Part shown: piece after piece, positions 38,152-45,989 of the stretch
Layout: the number at the start of each line of letters is the position of its first letter
Numbering within the stretch: the first letter of the stretch is position 1
Assembly (NCBI GenBank): GCA_025210295.1
Contig: JAOASC010000026.1
Coordinates: forward strand, 124,001 to 188,000
Source of the DNA: Flavobacteriales bacterium
GTDB lineage: Bacteria > Bacteroidota > Bacteroidia > Flavobacteriales_D > Parvicellaceae
Direction of reading: 5' to 3'
DNA: 64,000 bases
Notes under the pieces: generated by a model
What the model was told of the DNA's origin: nothing
The model's database searches: none
The model's input: only the letters and a program-made list of their open reading frames with translations
Made by a program: the position numbers and the translations under genes

Positions 38152-38223
38152 TAGCCCGTAGGGGAATCGAACCCCTGTTTCCAGGATGAAAACCTGGCGT
38201 CCTAACCCCTAGACGAACGGGCC
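38152..38223 (-). tRNA. tRNA-Glu (anticodon TTC), copy 2
   Basis: Same 72-base cloverleaf as at 37550-37621, with anticodon loop ttttcat (TTC). Flanking bases differ from copy 1. Confidence 0.97.
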
Positions 38224-38262
38224 ATTAAGAATGCAATACTGCTTATTTCGTTATTGCGAGTG

Positions 38263-38294
38263 CAAATATAAACAAAGTTATTTTAATTCTGCAA
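38263..38294 (-). promoter_or_regulatory. Promoter of tRNA-Glu/rpsT unit 2
   Basis: Minus strand TTG (38292-38294), a 21-base spacer and TATATTTG (38263-38270). The -7 box matches unit 1, but the spacer is two bases longer, so strength may differ. Confidence 0.65.
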
Positions 38295-38308
38295 TTATTT
38301 TTTAAAAA

Positions 38309-39004
38309 TTATTCAATTTCTGTATTGTCTGCTGAAAATTTGAATCCTAATCGTTTGGCTGTCTTTAGTTTAAGACCGTCACTAATTTGTTTCATTTGAT
38401 GAACAGAGACTTCTTTTACTAAATCATAAGGAGGTACTAACAAGTCGAAGTCTAAAGTGTATAAGATAACAGACTGTACAATGGCTTTAATTTGATCTTT
38501 ATCTATTTTAGAATTAATTAAGTCATTATAAAGGAACCCTAACTGTCTTTTCCCTTCAACCATATAATGATTTTCTCGGTTAATAAATAAACGTGCTACA
38601 AGGTATCCGGCATCATTTACCCTATTATATTTGAAAGAATCGTTTAAGAAATTGTAAATATTAATCACACCAGTGTAACCTCTATTTTCATCAGCTTTTA
38701 AGTAACTGGTATTCCATAAACTATTCCCCTGATCAAATTTAAAAACATTAGTATGCATATTAAAGATTAGAATATCTCCAGCTATTCTTAGGTGAACCTC
38801 ATGTTCATCAACATCTCTATATTCAACAATAACTCTATCGTCAATAGCTTTAATTCGGTGGCTTAAATCATCTCCAACTTCTTTTAATACTTGCTTCAAT
38901 ACTCTAAAATTGAGTAGCGTATTATTAAACAAGTCTTGTTTTAGTATACTTTTTTCTTTTACAATTTTAAAGATTAAATCTTGACTGTCATTAGCATCCA
39001 TCAT
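38309..39004 (-). CDS. Conserved-looking cytoplasmic protein of unknown function
   Basis: I cannot name a family. The 231-residue product has no signal peptide or membrane segment. An acidic-start alpha-helical region (LIFKIVKEKSILKQDLFNNT) is followed by a beta-rich part (RVIVEYRDVDEHEVHLRIAG, ILIFNMHTNVFKF), a central GYTGVINIYNFLNDSFKYNR stretch and a helical tail ending KRLGFKFSADNTEIE. It could start one codon later (tandem ATGs). It stands alone upstream of the two rpsT units on the same strand. Composition fits the neighbourhood, so transfer is not suggested. Confidence 0.7.
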   Translation of the reverse strand: MMDANDSQDLIFKIVKEKSILKQDLFNNTLLNFRVLKQVLKEVGDDLSHRIKAIDDRVIVEYRDVDEHEVHLRIAGDILIFNMHTNVFKFDQGNSLWNTSYLKADENRGYTGVINIYNFLNDSFKYNRVNDAGYLVARLFINRENHYMVEGKRQLGFLYNDLINSKIDKDQIKAIVQSVILYTLDFDLLVPPYDLVKEVSVHQMKQISDGLKLKTAKRLGFKFSADNTEIE

Positions 39005-39140
39005 ACTTATTGTTGTTTATTGCGTTTATCCAAAATTAGAATCAAAAAAATGGATAATAGGTTTTGTTCTTAAAAATTTAAATACCAAAAGTATACCATT
39101 TATTAATATACGTCAAAAAATGAATGATATAATTATAGAC

Positions 39141-39175
39141 AAAAAATCCTAACCATGAATAGTCATAGTTAGGAT
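39141..39175 (-). terminator. Terminator of proS
   Basis: Stem atcctaac / gttaggat extended past one mismatch by atga / tcat around an atag loop; on the minus strand a T6 run follows. Confidence 0.8.
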
Positions 39176-39201
39176 CATGTCATTTAAAGAGAAAAAAGTA
39201 C

Positions 39202-40677
39202 TTAATAAGCTTTTGCAAATAATACTTTTTTAGCAGATTTCTTTCCTGTATAAATACAAGTCCCCTCTTCTTCTTTAGAATCATAAGGGATACATCTTAT
39301 TGTTGCTTTTGTTTCTTGTTTAATTTTTTCCTCTGTTTCAGCTGTCCCATCCCAGTGTGCTAGAATAAAGCCTCCTTTGTTGTTAAGAACCTCTTTGAAT
39401 TCATCAAAACTCTCTACAGTTGTAGTGTTGTCCATTCTGAATTTTTTTGCGCGTTCTAAAAGGTTAACTTGAATTTCATCCAATAGCGCTTTAATTTTAG
39501 GAGCTAGCCCCTCTTGATCGTATCCTGTTTTACTTAAGGTGTCTCTCCTTGCAACTTCAACAGTGCCATTCTCTAGATCTTTTGGTCCAATAGCAATTCT
39601 TACTGGAACACCTTTCATTTCATATTCTGCAAACTTCCATCCTGGTTTACGCTTTGTATCATCATCAAATTTAACAATGATGCCTTGTGCTTGAAGCTCA
39701 GTTTTAATTTTATTGGCAACTTCAGAAATTTGAGCAAGTTGTTCTTCGCCTTTATATATAGGTACTATTGCTACATGAATAGGAGCTAGTTTAGGTGGTA
39801 ATACTAAACCAAAATCATCACTATGTGTTAAAATTAAAGCCCCCATCAATCGAGTAGAAACACCCCATGAAGTAGCCCAAACATGCTCTTGTTTTCCATT
39901 GGCATCAGAAAATTTAACATCAAAAGCTTTAGCAAAATTTTGACCTAAAAAATGTGAGGTTCCTGCTTGCAAAGCTTTTCCATCCTGCATCAGCGCTTCA
40001 ATACAATAAGTTTCATTCGCACCAGCAAAACGTTCGCTTTCAGTTTTCCAACCCTTTACAACCGGCATTGCCATATACTGTTCAGCAAAATCAGCATATA
40101 CTTCAAGCATTTTTTCAGATTCAGCAATTGCTTCTTCTTTTGTCGCGTGAGCAGTATGCCCTTCTTGCCATAAGAACTCTGCTGTTCTTAAAAATAAACG
40201 TGTCCTCATTTCCCAACGTACAACATTGGCCCACTGGTTAATTAATAGTGGTAAATCTCTATAGGACTGAATCCAATTCTTAAAAGAATTCCAAATGATC
40301 GTTTCAGAAGTAGGGCGTACGATAAGTTCTTCTTCTAATTTAGCATCAGGATCGACTACAACACTTTTCCCATCTTCTCCTGTTTTAAGTCTGTAATGTG
40401 TAACTACAGCACATTCTTTTGCAAAGCCTTCAACATGTGCCGCCTCTTTGCTTAAATATGATTTAGGTATAAATAAAGGGAAATACGCATTTTGATGACC
40501 AGTTGCTTTAAATTGAGCATCTAAAATGGATTTCATGTTTTCCCATATTGCGTAACCATAAGGTTTAATGACCATGCTTCCTCTTACATCAGAATGCTCT
40601 GCAAGGTCTGCTTTTGTTACTAATTCATTGTACCAACCCGAAAAATCTTCGGCTCTTTTTGGTAAGCCTTTTGCCAT
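39202..40677 (-). CDS. proS: Prolyl-tRNA synthetase (class II, archaeal/eukaryal-like short type)
   Basis: Charges tRNA-Pro. The 491-residue length without the large editing insertion marks the ProS type 3 (archaeal/eukaryal-like) form rather than the E. coli type of about 570 residues. Class II motif 2 is seen in RPTSETIIW...[30 protein letters not shown], and motif 3 in the [24 protein letters not shown] region. The C-terminal part has the anticodon-binding VAIVPIYKG...GPKDLENG fold and the extra zinc-type tail with [23 protein letters not shown], where only one of the usual cysteines is kept. Single-gene unit with promoter element and terminator. Confidence 0.96.
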   Translation of the reverse strand: MAKGLPKRAEDFSGWYNELVTKADLAEHSDVRGSMVIKPYGYAIWENMKSILDAQFKATGHQNAYFPLFIPKSYLSKEAAHVEGFAKECAVVTHYRLKTGEDGKSVVVDPDAKLEEELIVRPTSETIIWNSFKNWIQSYRDLPLLINQWANVVRWEMRTRLFLRTAEFLWQEGHTAHATKEEAIAESEKMLEVYADFAEQYMAMPVVKGWKTESERFAGANETYCIEALMQDGKALQAGTSHFLGQNFAKAFDVKFSDANGKQEHVWATSWGVSTRLMGALILTHSDDFGLVLPPKLAPIHVAIVPIYKGEEQLAQISEVANKIKTELQAQGIIVKFDDDTKRKPGWKFAEYEMKGVPVRIAIGPKDLENGTVEVARRDTLSKTGYDQEGLAPKIKALLDEIQVNLLERAKKFRMDNTTTVESFDEFKEVLNNKGGFILAHWDGTAETEEKIKQETKATIRCIPYDSKEEEGTCIYTGKKSAKKVLFAKAY

Positions 40678-40719
40678 AATATTTTGGTATGATTATTGTT
40701 AATTATCTGTTAACGCTAA

Positions 40720-40727
40720 CAAAGTTA
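40720..40727 (-). promoter_or_regulatory. Probable -7 element of the proS promoter
   Basis: Minus-strand TAACTTTG (TAnnTTTG), 43 bases before the proS ATG. Confidence 0.45.
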
Positions 40728-40804
40728 AAAATTAAAAAGTTTTTAGGTTAAAATAGTCGTTAAAGTTTTATTATATTTATATACTTATCGTAATTTGTAC
40801 CATC

Positions 40805-42022
40805 ATGAAAGCAATTTATAGTTCCATTCCAGTATTCGTTTTGTTATTTACATCTTGTGCTTCATCCTTAAATTTAGCTTACGAGGATGATTTGTATGCT
40901 GATGAAGAAAATATATATATTGCCCAAATGAATGAAGAAAGTACCGAAGGTGCAGATGATTATTATGACCCGAATTATTCAGATGTTTATAAATCTGATT
41001 ATTTTTCAGAAGAAGAAAACGAGAGGTTTAGTGATGATGATCGTTATTTTGGGTCTCCCAATGCTGGATTTTACAATAATAGTTTTAACCCTTATTTTGG
41101 ATATGGATTTAATAATTCTTTTTATTCGAACAATGCTTGGGGTAATCCTTATAATTACAACTCCTTTGGCTATAACCCTTATTGTATAAGTTGTGGTGGA
41201 TTTGGTTATAATCCTTACTTTGGAAATTCCTACAATGCTTGGGGAACTCCATATAATAATTTTGGCTATGGTTATTACACTAACAACTTTGGTTATAATC
41301 CTTATTATGGAACTTATAATCCCTACTATGGTGGTTATTATGGAGGGAATAATAATAGTTTTGCAAACAATGATATGGTAAAACCGACTGGGGGGCATCG
41401 AGGTAGAGGTGTGAGTACTGGTTCTAGGCATGGTTCTTCTTATCGATTCTCTAATGGTTTGTCTAACCATGGGAATACTAGTAATACTACAAATAGTGGA
41501 AATGAAGGGTATACTCATGTAGTACCAACAGGGATGAAAGTTGTAGATAATGATGTCATCAGTGCAAAAGAACCTGTTAAAACGGAGTATAAACCTACCT
41601 ACAATCATTCAATTTCTTCCATTAACAATGCTCAACAAAGTTATAGTAGTAATACCTCTAAGCGAATCAGTAATGAAAGACCAACGGTTAGCTCAAGTTC
41701 GAACTCAGCTTGGAACAATGCTAGACAACCTGCGAGGGCTAGTTCAGGCTCTTCAAGGTATCAATCTGATTCGAGGAGAGCGCTATCTGCTTCTCCAAGT
41801 GGAGCAAAAGAAAGCTCGAGAGCTTCTTCTTCGTACAGAATGAATTCATCCTATAAAGGGAATTCGTCGAGAACGTATACCACTCCGTCAAGAAGTAATT
41901 CTAGTTATTCTGGTAGTAGTAGAAGTTCTTCTAGTTATTCCAGATCAAGTGGAAGTAGTAGATCTTCAAGTAGTGTTTCAAGAAGTTCAGGAAGCTCGTC
42001 TAGAGCAGGAGGAAGAAGATAG
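40805..42022 (+). CDS. Low-complexity lipoprotein rich in Asn/Tyr/Gly then Ser/Arg
   Basis: A 405-residue lipoprotein (lipobox FTSC, Cys19). After an acidic stretch (residues 25-80) there is a domain of about 110 residues made of repeated aromatic units (FGYNPYFG, FGYNPYYG, NPYYGGYYGG), then a middle linker (KEPVKTEYKPTYNHS), and a tail of about 110 residues made almost only of Ser, Arg, Gly and Tyr (SSYSRSSGSSRSSSS). No enzymatic domain. The aromatic/Asn repeats resemble self-assembling, amyloid-prone or adhesive sequences, and the tail is strongly basic; both readings are inference. It lies 24 bases upstream of a FadL-like porin gene on the same strand, so the two may be co-transcribed. Confidence 0.75.
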   Translation: MKAIYSSIPVFVLLFTSCASSLNLAYEDDLYADEENIYIAQMNEESTEGADDYYDPNYSDVYKSDYFSEEENERFSDDDRYFGSPNAGFYNNSFNPYFGYGFNNSFYSNNAWGNPYNYNSFGYNPYCISCGGFGYNPYFGNSYNAWGTPYNNFGYGYYTNNFGYNPYYGTYNPYYGGYYGGNNNSFANNDMVKPTGGHRGRGVSTGSRHGSSYRFSNGLSNHGNTSNTTNSGNEGYTHVVPTGMKVVDNDVISAKEPVKTEYKPTYNHSISSINNAQQSYSSNTSKRISNERPTVSSSSNSAWNNARQPARASSGSSRYQSDSRRALSASPSGAKESSRASSSYRMNSSYKGNSSRTYTTPSRSNSSYSGSSRSSSSYSRSSGSSRSSSSVSRSSGSSSRAGGRR

Positions 42023-42046
42023 GAGCTAAATCTAATCTATTTTATT

Positions 42047-43537
42047 ATGACAATGCAATTTAATTTTACATTGATAGGGCTGTTATGCTTTGTTTATACT
42101 TCTTTTCTAGCACAAAACGAAGAGGATGCACTCCGTTTTTCAACAACTGATGTACAAGGTACAGCTCGATATGCAAGTATGGGAGGTGCTTTTGGGGCGC
42201 TAGGAGCTGATATTTCAGTGTTGAGCGTCAATCCAGCAGGAATGGGGAGGTATAAAGCCGATGTACTAACAGGTACAGTCAACTTGGGGGTAGGGTACAC
42301 AGGAGCCACACTAAACGGAGAAGAAACATTGACTAATTCAGAAAACTTTGATTTGAATAACTTAGGAATTATAGGAGTATCCAATACTAGAGTAGATAAC
42401 CCAAGTCCATGGCGTAAAGTCCAATTTGGATTTGCCTATAACCGGTTAGCAGAGTTCAACGATAAATATGCTGTTAATGGTGTCAATGACGCTTCTTTTT
42501 CCTATGTCTTGGCTGATAGAGGGTATGGTCGAACACCAAATGAAATCTATGGATTTGATCAACATTACGCTGGGTTAGCTTATGAGAATTATTTAATTGA
42601 TCATGTTGTTGATTCTAGTCAACAATGGTATGTCACTCAAATGCATAATGATTATGGAGGGGGGATAACTCATGAGCACTATGTTGAAACAGTTGGTAGG
42701 ATAGGGGAAAGCGCATTTTCTATTGCAGGGAATTATTCAGATAAGTTGTATTTAGGGGCTACTGTTGGTGTAGATAAAATTCAATATAGTCGTACTAAGA
42801 CACATTTTGAAGCTTCTAATTCAGATTCACTAGCAATAGATAATTTTACATTTGTTGAAAATTTAACTACTCGTGGTAATGGAGTGAACCTTAAAGTTGG
42901 AGCAATCATACTTCCGCAATCATGGTTGAGGCTAGGGATAGCAATGCATACTCCAACCAATTATTACTATATGCGAGATACATGGAACTCTGAAATAATA
43001 ACAAATTTTAAAAATGGAGATCGTTTTTCGGAAGAATCTCTTTCCTCTAGTTATGTCTATAAAATGAGGACTCCTGGTAAACTCATGGGGAGTTTAGCAT
43101 TGGTCTCAAAAAAACTGGGGCTGTTGAGTGTAGATTGTGAGTATATTAATTATGGAAATGTATTGCTTAAAAATCATCAAGGGGCAGGAGATTCTTACGA
43201 TTTTAATTATGAGAATACTGTTTCTGAGCAGATTTATCAATCAGCCTTAAATATAAGAGTAGGAGGAGAGTATAAGATTACAAATTATTTAATGGCAAGA
43301 GCTGGATATGCAGTTAACGGCCAGCCATTTAAAAATGAGTACAAAGATCAAGCAACTCCCAAAATAAAGTATTCATTGGGGCTAGGGTTTAGAACGGAAC
43401 AGTTTTTTATAGATGCAGCTGTAGTGCATTCACAACAAAAGGAAAACTATTTCTTATATGATCCTATATTAATTGAAAATGCAGCTCCAACCAAAAAATG
43501 GACGAATGCATTAGTGACACTTGGTTTTAAAATTTAA
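42047..43537 (+). CDS. OmpP1/FadL/TodX-family outer-membrane protein
   Basis: A 496-residue exported beta-barrel with signal peptide ending FLAQ. The N-terminal plug-like segment TARYASMGGAFGALGADISVLSVNPAGMG is the hallmark of the FadL/OmpP1 group as found in Bacteroidota (often labelled hemin receptor or long-chain fatty acid transporter). The C-terminal half alternates hydrophobic and polar strands (KIKYSLGLGFRTEQFFIDAA) and ends in a Phe-Lys-Ile strand. Substrate unknown. It follows the low-complexity lipoprotein by 24 bases and precedes the peptidase gene, which has its own promoter element. Confidence 0.85.
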   Translation: MTMQFNFTLIGLLCFVYTSFLAQNEEDALRFSTTDVQGTARYASMGGAFGALGADISVLSVNPAGMGRYKADVLTGTVNLGVGYTGATLNGEETLTNSENFDLNNLGIIGVSNTRVDNPSPWRKVQFGFAYNRLAEFNDKYAVNGVNDASFSYVLADRGYGRTPNEIYGFDQHYAGLAYENYLIDHVVDSSQQWYVTQMHNDYGGGITHEHYVETVGRIGESAFSIAGNYSDKLYLGATVGVDKIQYSRTKTHFEASNSDSLAIDNFTFVENLTTRGNGVNLKVGAIILPQSWLRLGIAMHTPTNYYYMRDTWNSEIITNFKNGDRFSEESLSSSYVYKMRTPGKLMGSLALVSKKLGLLSVDCEYINYGNVLLKNHQGAGDSYDFNYENTVSEQIYQSALNIRVGGEYKITNYLMARAGYAVNGQPFKNEYKDQATPKIKYSLGLGFRTEQFFIDAAVVHSQQKENYFLYDPILIENAAPTKKWTNALVTLGFKI

Positions 43538-43545
43538 AAAAATGT

Positions 43546-43553
43546 TAGCTTTG
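43546..43553 (+). promoter_or_regulatory. Probable -7 element of the S9 peptidase gene
   Basis: TAGCTTTG matches TAnnTTTG. A transcript from here would start near 43560, which excludes the GTG at 43553 as a start and supports ATG 43580. Confidence 0.45.
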
Positions 43554-43579
43554 TGGTTCAAATCCATATATTCTTTAGT

Positions 43580-45700
43580 ATGAAATCAATTTTTATTACA
43601 CTATTTATCTCTATTTATTCTTTTGCAGTTATTGGGCAATTAAAAGAATTAACTTTAGAAGATGCTGTTTTAGGTTATTATAAAGGCTTGTATCCAGAGT
43701 CTTTAAGAAATTTGCAGTGGGTTAAAAATACAAGTAATTATGCTTATGTGACAGTTGATGGGCTGATTATAAAGTCGGCAAAAAATCAGAAAACGATACA
43801 AACCATCACTTTGGATGAGCTAAAAGTTAAAGTAGCAAGCTTAGAATATTTTCCATACATCGAATACATTAATGGTGAGCTATTGGTTTTTAGAACCCCT
43901 AAAGCTATTGTGTATTATGATTATAAGCGAAAAAATGCTGAAGAGGTTGCTTATCATGCAGAAGGAGAAAACTTAGATGTTGATTATGCTACTCGAAATA
44001 TTGCTTATACATTATCCAATAATCTTTCTGTTGTTACTGAGGGGAAAAATAAGGTAGTTACTGAGAATACAAATGGAAATATAGTTTCAGGTCAAGCAAT
44101 TCATCGTTTTGAGTTTGGGATTAGCAAAGGAACATTTTGGTCGCCTATGGGGAATCAATTGGCTTTTTCTCAAAAGGACGAAACCAATGTTGCGGATTAT
44201 CCTTTGTTAGATATCAATACGACTCCAGGACAACTAAAATCGATTAAGTATCCTATGGCAGGGCAAAAAAGTGAGCATGGTAAGATTGGGATTTATAATA
44301 CAGAAAATGGAAAAGTTACTTACTTGAAAACAGGAGCGCCTTTAGATCATTTCTTAACCAATACGACTTGGGGTCCAGAACAAAAATACGTCTATCTAGC
44401 TGAAGTTAATAGAGATCAAAATCACATGTGGTTGAACAAGTATGATGTGACTACAGGAGAAAAAGTGAAAACGTTATTTGAAGAACAAAATGATAAATGG
44501 GTAGAGCCTGAACATGGATTGTATTTCTTACCTAATAATCCTAAGGAGTTTTTGTGGTTAAGTGAAAGAGATGGTTTTATGAATATTTACCACTATTCAA
44601 CAGAAGGTGAATTATTAGGTCAAATTACTCGTGTTAAATGGGTAATTGATGAAATTTTAGGTTTTGATAATAAAGGAGAGCATGTCCTATTTGAAGGAAC
44701 TGGTGAAGATCCAAGAGAATTACATGCATTTAAAGTTAATTTGAAAACAAAAGCAATTGATCAGCTAACAAAAGAACCTGGAGTGCACCATGTTCAGTAT
44801 AATGCTAAGTTTGATTTAATGATTGATAGTTATAGTAGTCTTTCAACGCCTAAAAAAATAAATGTTATTCCTGTGAATAAAGGGAAAGAGCTAGCGTTGT
44901 TAACTGCCGATAATCCTCTGAAAGATTATAAATATGGAACAACTGAATTGGTAACTTTAACCTCTAAAAGTGGAGAAGATTTATATGGAAGGTTAATTAA
45001 ACCTCACGATTTTGATGCTAGTAAAAAATATCCGGTTTTAGTGTATGTTTATGGAGGGCCTCATGCACAGCTTGTTACAAATGATTGGCTTGGTGGAGCA
45101 AGTATGTGGATGTATTGGATGGCTGAACAAGGTTATGTAGTCTTTACTGTAGATGGAAGAGGTTCAAAACATAGAGGCTTCCAGTTTGAAAGTGGAATTC
45201 ACAGGCAACTAGGAACATTAGAGATTGAAGATCAATTAACAGGAGTAGAATATTTAAAAAGCTTATCTTATATAGACTCCAAAAGAATGGCTGTGCACGG
45301 TTGGAGCTTTGGAGGTTTTATGACAACTTCCTTAATGTTAAGAACTCCAGGTACATTCACAACAGGTGTAGCAGGTGGCCCTGTTATTGACTGGAAATGG
45401 TACGAAATTATGTATGGTGAAAGGTATATGGACCAACCACAACAAAATAAAGAGGGGTATGAAAAGGCTAGTTTATTGAACTATGTTAAAAACCTAGATG
45501 GTGATTTATTAATGATACATGGAACAGTCGATGATGTTGTTGTTATGCAGCATAATTTAGCCTTTGTTCAGCAATGTGTAAAAGAAGGTGTTCAAATAGA
45601 TTTTTTCCCTTACCCAATGCATCCACATAATGTAAGAGGTAAGGATAGAGTTCATTTAATGACTAAAGTCTTAAACTATATTTTAGAAAAGAATCAATAA
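43580..45700 (+). CDS. S9 family serine peptidase (dipeptidyl peptidase IV-like)
   Basis: A 706-residue exported peptidase starting at ATG 43580 with signal KSIFITLFISIYSFAVIGQ; a longer GTG start at 43553 overlaps a promoter element. The N-terminal half (to about residue 450) is the DPP IV-type beta-propeller. The catalytic alpha/beta-hydrolase follows, with the nucleophile Ser576 in GWSFGGF, Asp651 in HGTVDDVV and the likely His683 in MHPHNVRG. It removes N-terminal dipeptides, usually Xaa-Pro, from oligopeptides in the periplasm. The stop codon directly abuts that of the converging 82-residue gene with no spacer and no terminator hairpin. Confidence 0.93.
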   Translation: MKSIFITLFISIYSFAVIGQLKELTLEDAVLGYYKGLYPESLRNLQWVKNTSNYAYVTVDGLIIKSAKNQKTIQTITLDELKVKVASLEYFPYIEYINGELLVFRTPKAIVYYDYKRKNAEEVAYHAEGENLDVDYATRNIAYTLSNNLSVVTEGKNKVVTENTNGNIVSGQAIHRFEFGISKGTFWSPMGNQLAFSQKDETNVADYPLLDINTTPGQLKSIKYPMAGQKSEHGKIGIYNTENGKVTYLKTGAPLDHFLTNTTWGPEQKYVYLAEVNRDQNHMWLNKYDVTTGEKVKTLFEEQNDKWVEPEHGLYFLPNNPKEFLWLSERDGFMNIYHYSTEGELLGQITRVKWVIDEILGFDNKGEHVLFEGTGEDPRELHAFKVNLKTKAIDQLTKEPGVHHVQYNAKFDLMIDSYSSLSTPKKINVIPVNKGKELALLTADNPLKDYKYGTTELVTLTSKSGEDLYGRLIKPHDFDASKKYPVLVYVYGGPHAQLVTNDWLGGASMWMYWMAEQGYVVFTVDGRGSKHRGFQFESGIHRQLGTLEIEDQLTGVEYLKSLSYIDSKRMAVHGWSFGGFMTTSLMLRTPGTFTTGVAGGPVIDWKWYEIMYGERYMDQPQQNKEGYEKASLLNYVKNLDGDLLMIHGTVDDVVVMQHNLAFVQQCVKEGVQIDFFPYPMHPHNVRGKDRVHLMTKVLNYILEKNQ

Positions 45701-45949
45701 CTAATCATCTAATAGATCTGATTGTTTTAACTGGTCTTTTTTATATTCTTTTTGGATAGTTCTTACTCCAGAATAAGTTAACAATAAAGAAAAAATAAGC
45801 AGTAGTGTTACTTCTATTTTGATGTTCTGCTGTACATCGAATAATTTAGCGAGTCTGGCATCTTGCAAGAGGTAAATAGAGGTCGCTGTACTAGCAACTC
45901 CTATGAGTATAAAAAAATAGCCTACAAATAATTTAGCCTTAGTCATCAT
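45701..45949 (-). CDS. Small two-helix membrane protein of unknown function
   Basis: An 82-residue product with two hydrophobic segments (LFVGYFFILIGVASTATSIYL and IEVTLLLIFSLLLTYSGV) and charged ends. No family recognised. Two ATGs lie in tandem at 45949 and 45946. A perfect 11-base inverted repeat (45943-45973) covers them, so translation may depend on RNA folding. It follows the RCC1-repeat gene by 40 bases on the same strand and may be read from its transcript. The stop touches the converging peptidase gene. Confidence 0.6.
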   Translation of the reverse strand: MMTKAKLFVGYFFILIGVASTATSIYLLQDARLAKLFDVQQNIKIEVTLLLIFSLLLTYSGVRTIQKEYKKDQLKQSDLLDD

Positions 45950-45973
45950 AAGTATTCAACGGACTTATGATGA
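45943..45973 (-). promoter_or_regulatory. Inverted repeat over the start codon of the 82-residue gene
   Basis: TCATCATAAGT (45943-45953) and ACTTATGATGA (45963-45973) are perfect reverse complements with a 9-base loop. In the minus-strand RNA the ATGATG start pair is inside the stem. Not followed by a T run, so not a normal terminator. Confidence 0.6.
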
Positions 45974-45989
45974 TATAGTTTCAAGCTTT

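Larger units (their letters stand above)
37208..38223 (-). repeat. Tandem duplication of a tRNA-Glu/rpsT/terminator unit
   Basis: Unit 1 (37208-37621) and unit 2 (37812-38223) repeat in the same order and direction with a period of about 603 bases. The tRNA, the rpsT coding sequence and the terminator stem are strongly conserved (about 95% in rpsT). The 31-32 bases between tRNA and rpsT and the upstream spacers are different. Both units keep their own promoters. Confidence 0.9.

Noticed and set aside
37208-38223. Assembly artefact as explanation for the doubled rpsT/tRNA-Glu
   Set aside because: The two rpsT copies differ at about 14 spread positions and the spacers are unrelated, which a false duplication would not produce.
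41006-41608. 200-codon minus-strand open frame rich in Ile/Ser/Thr
   Set aside because: It is the antisense of the low-complexity lipoprotein gene; the repetitive codons of the real gene keep the opposite frame open. No signal, motif or promoter supports it.
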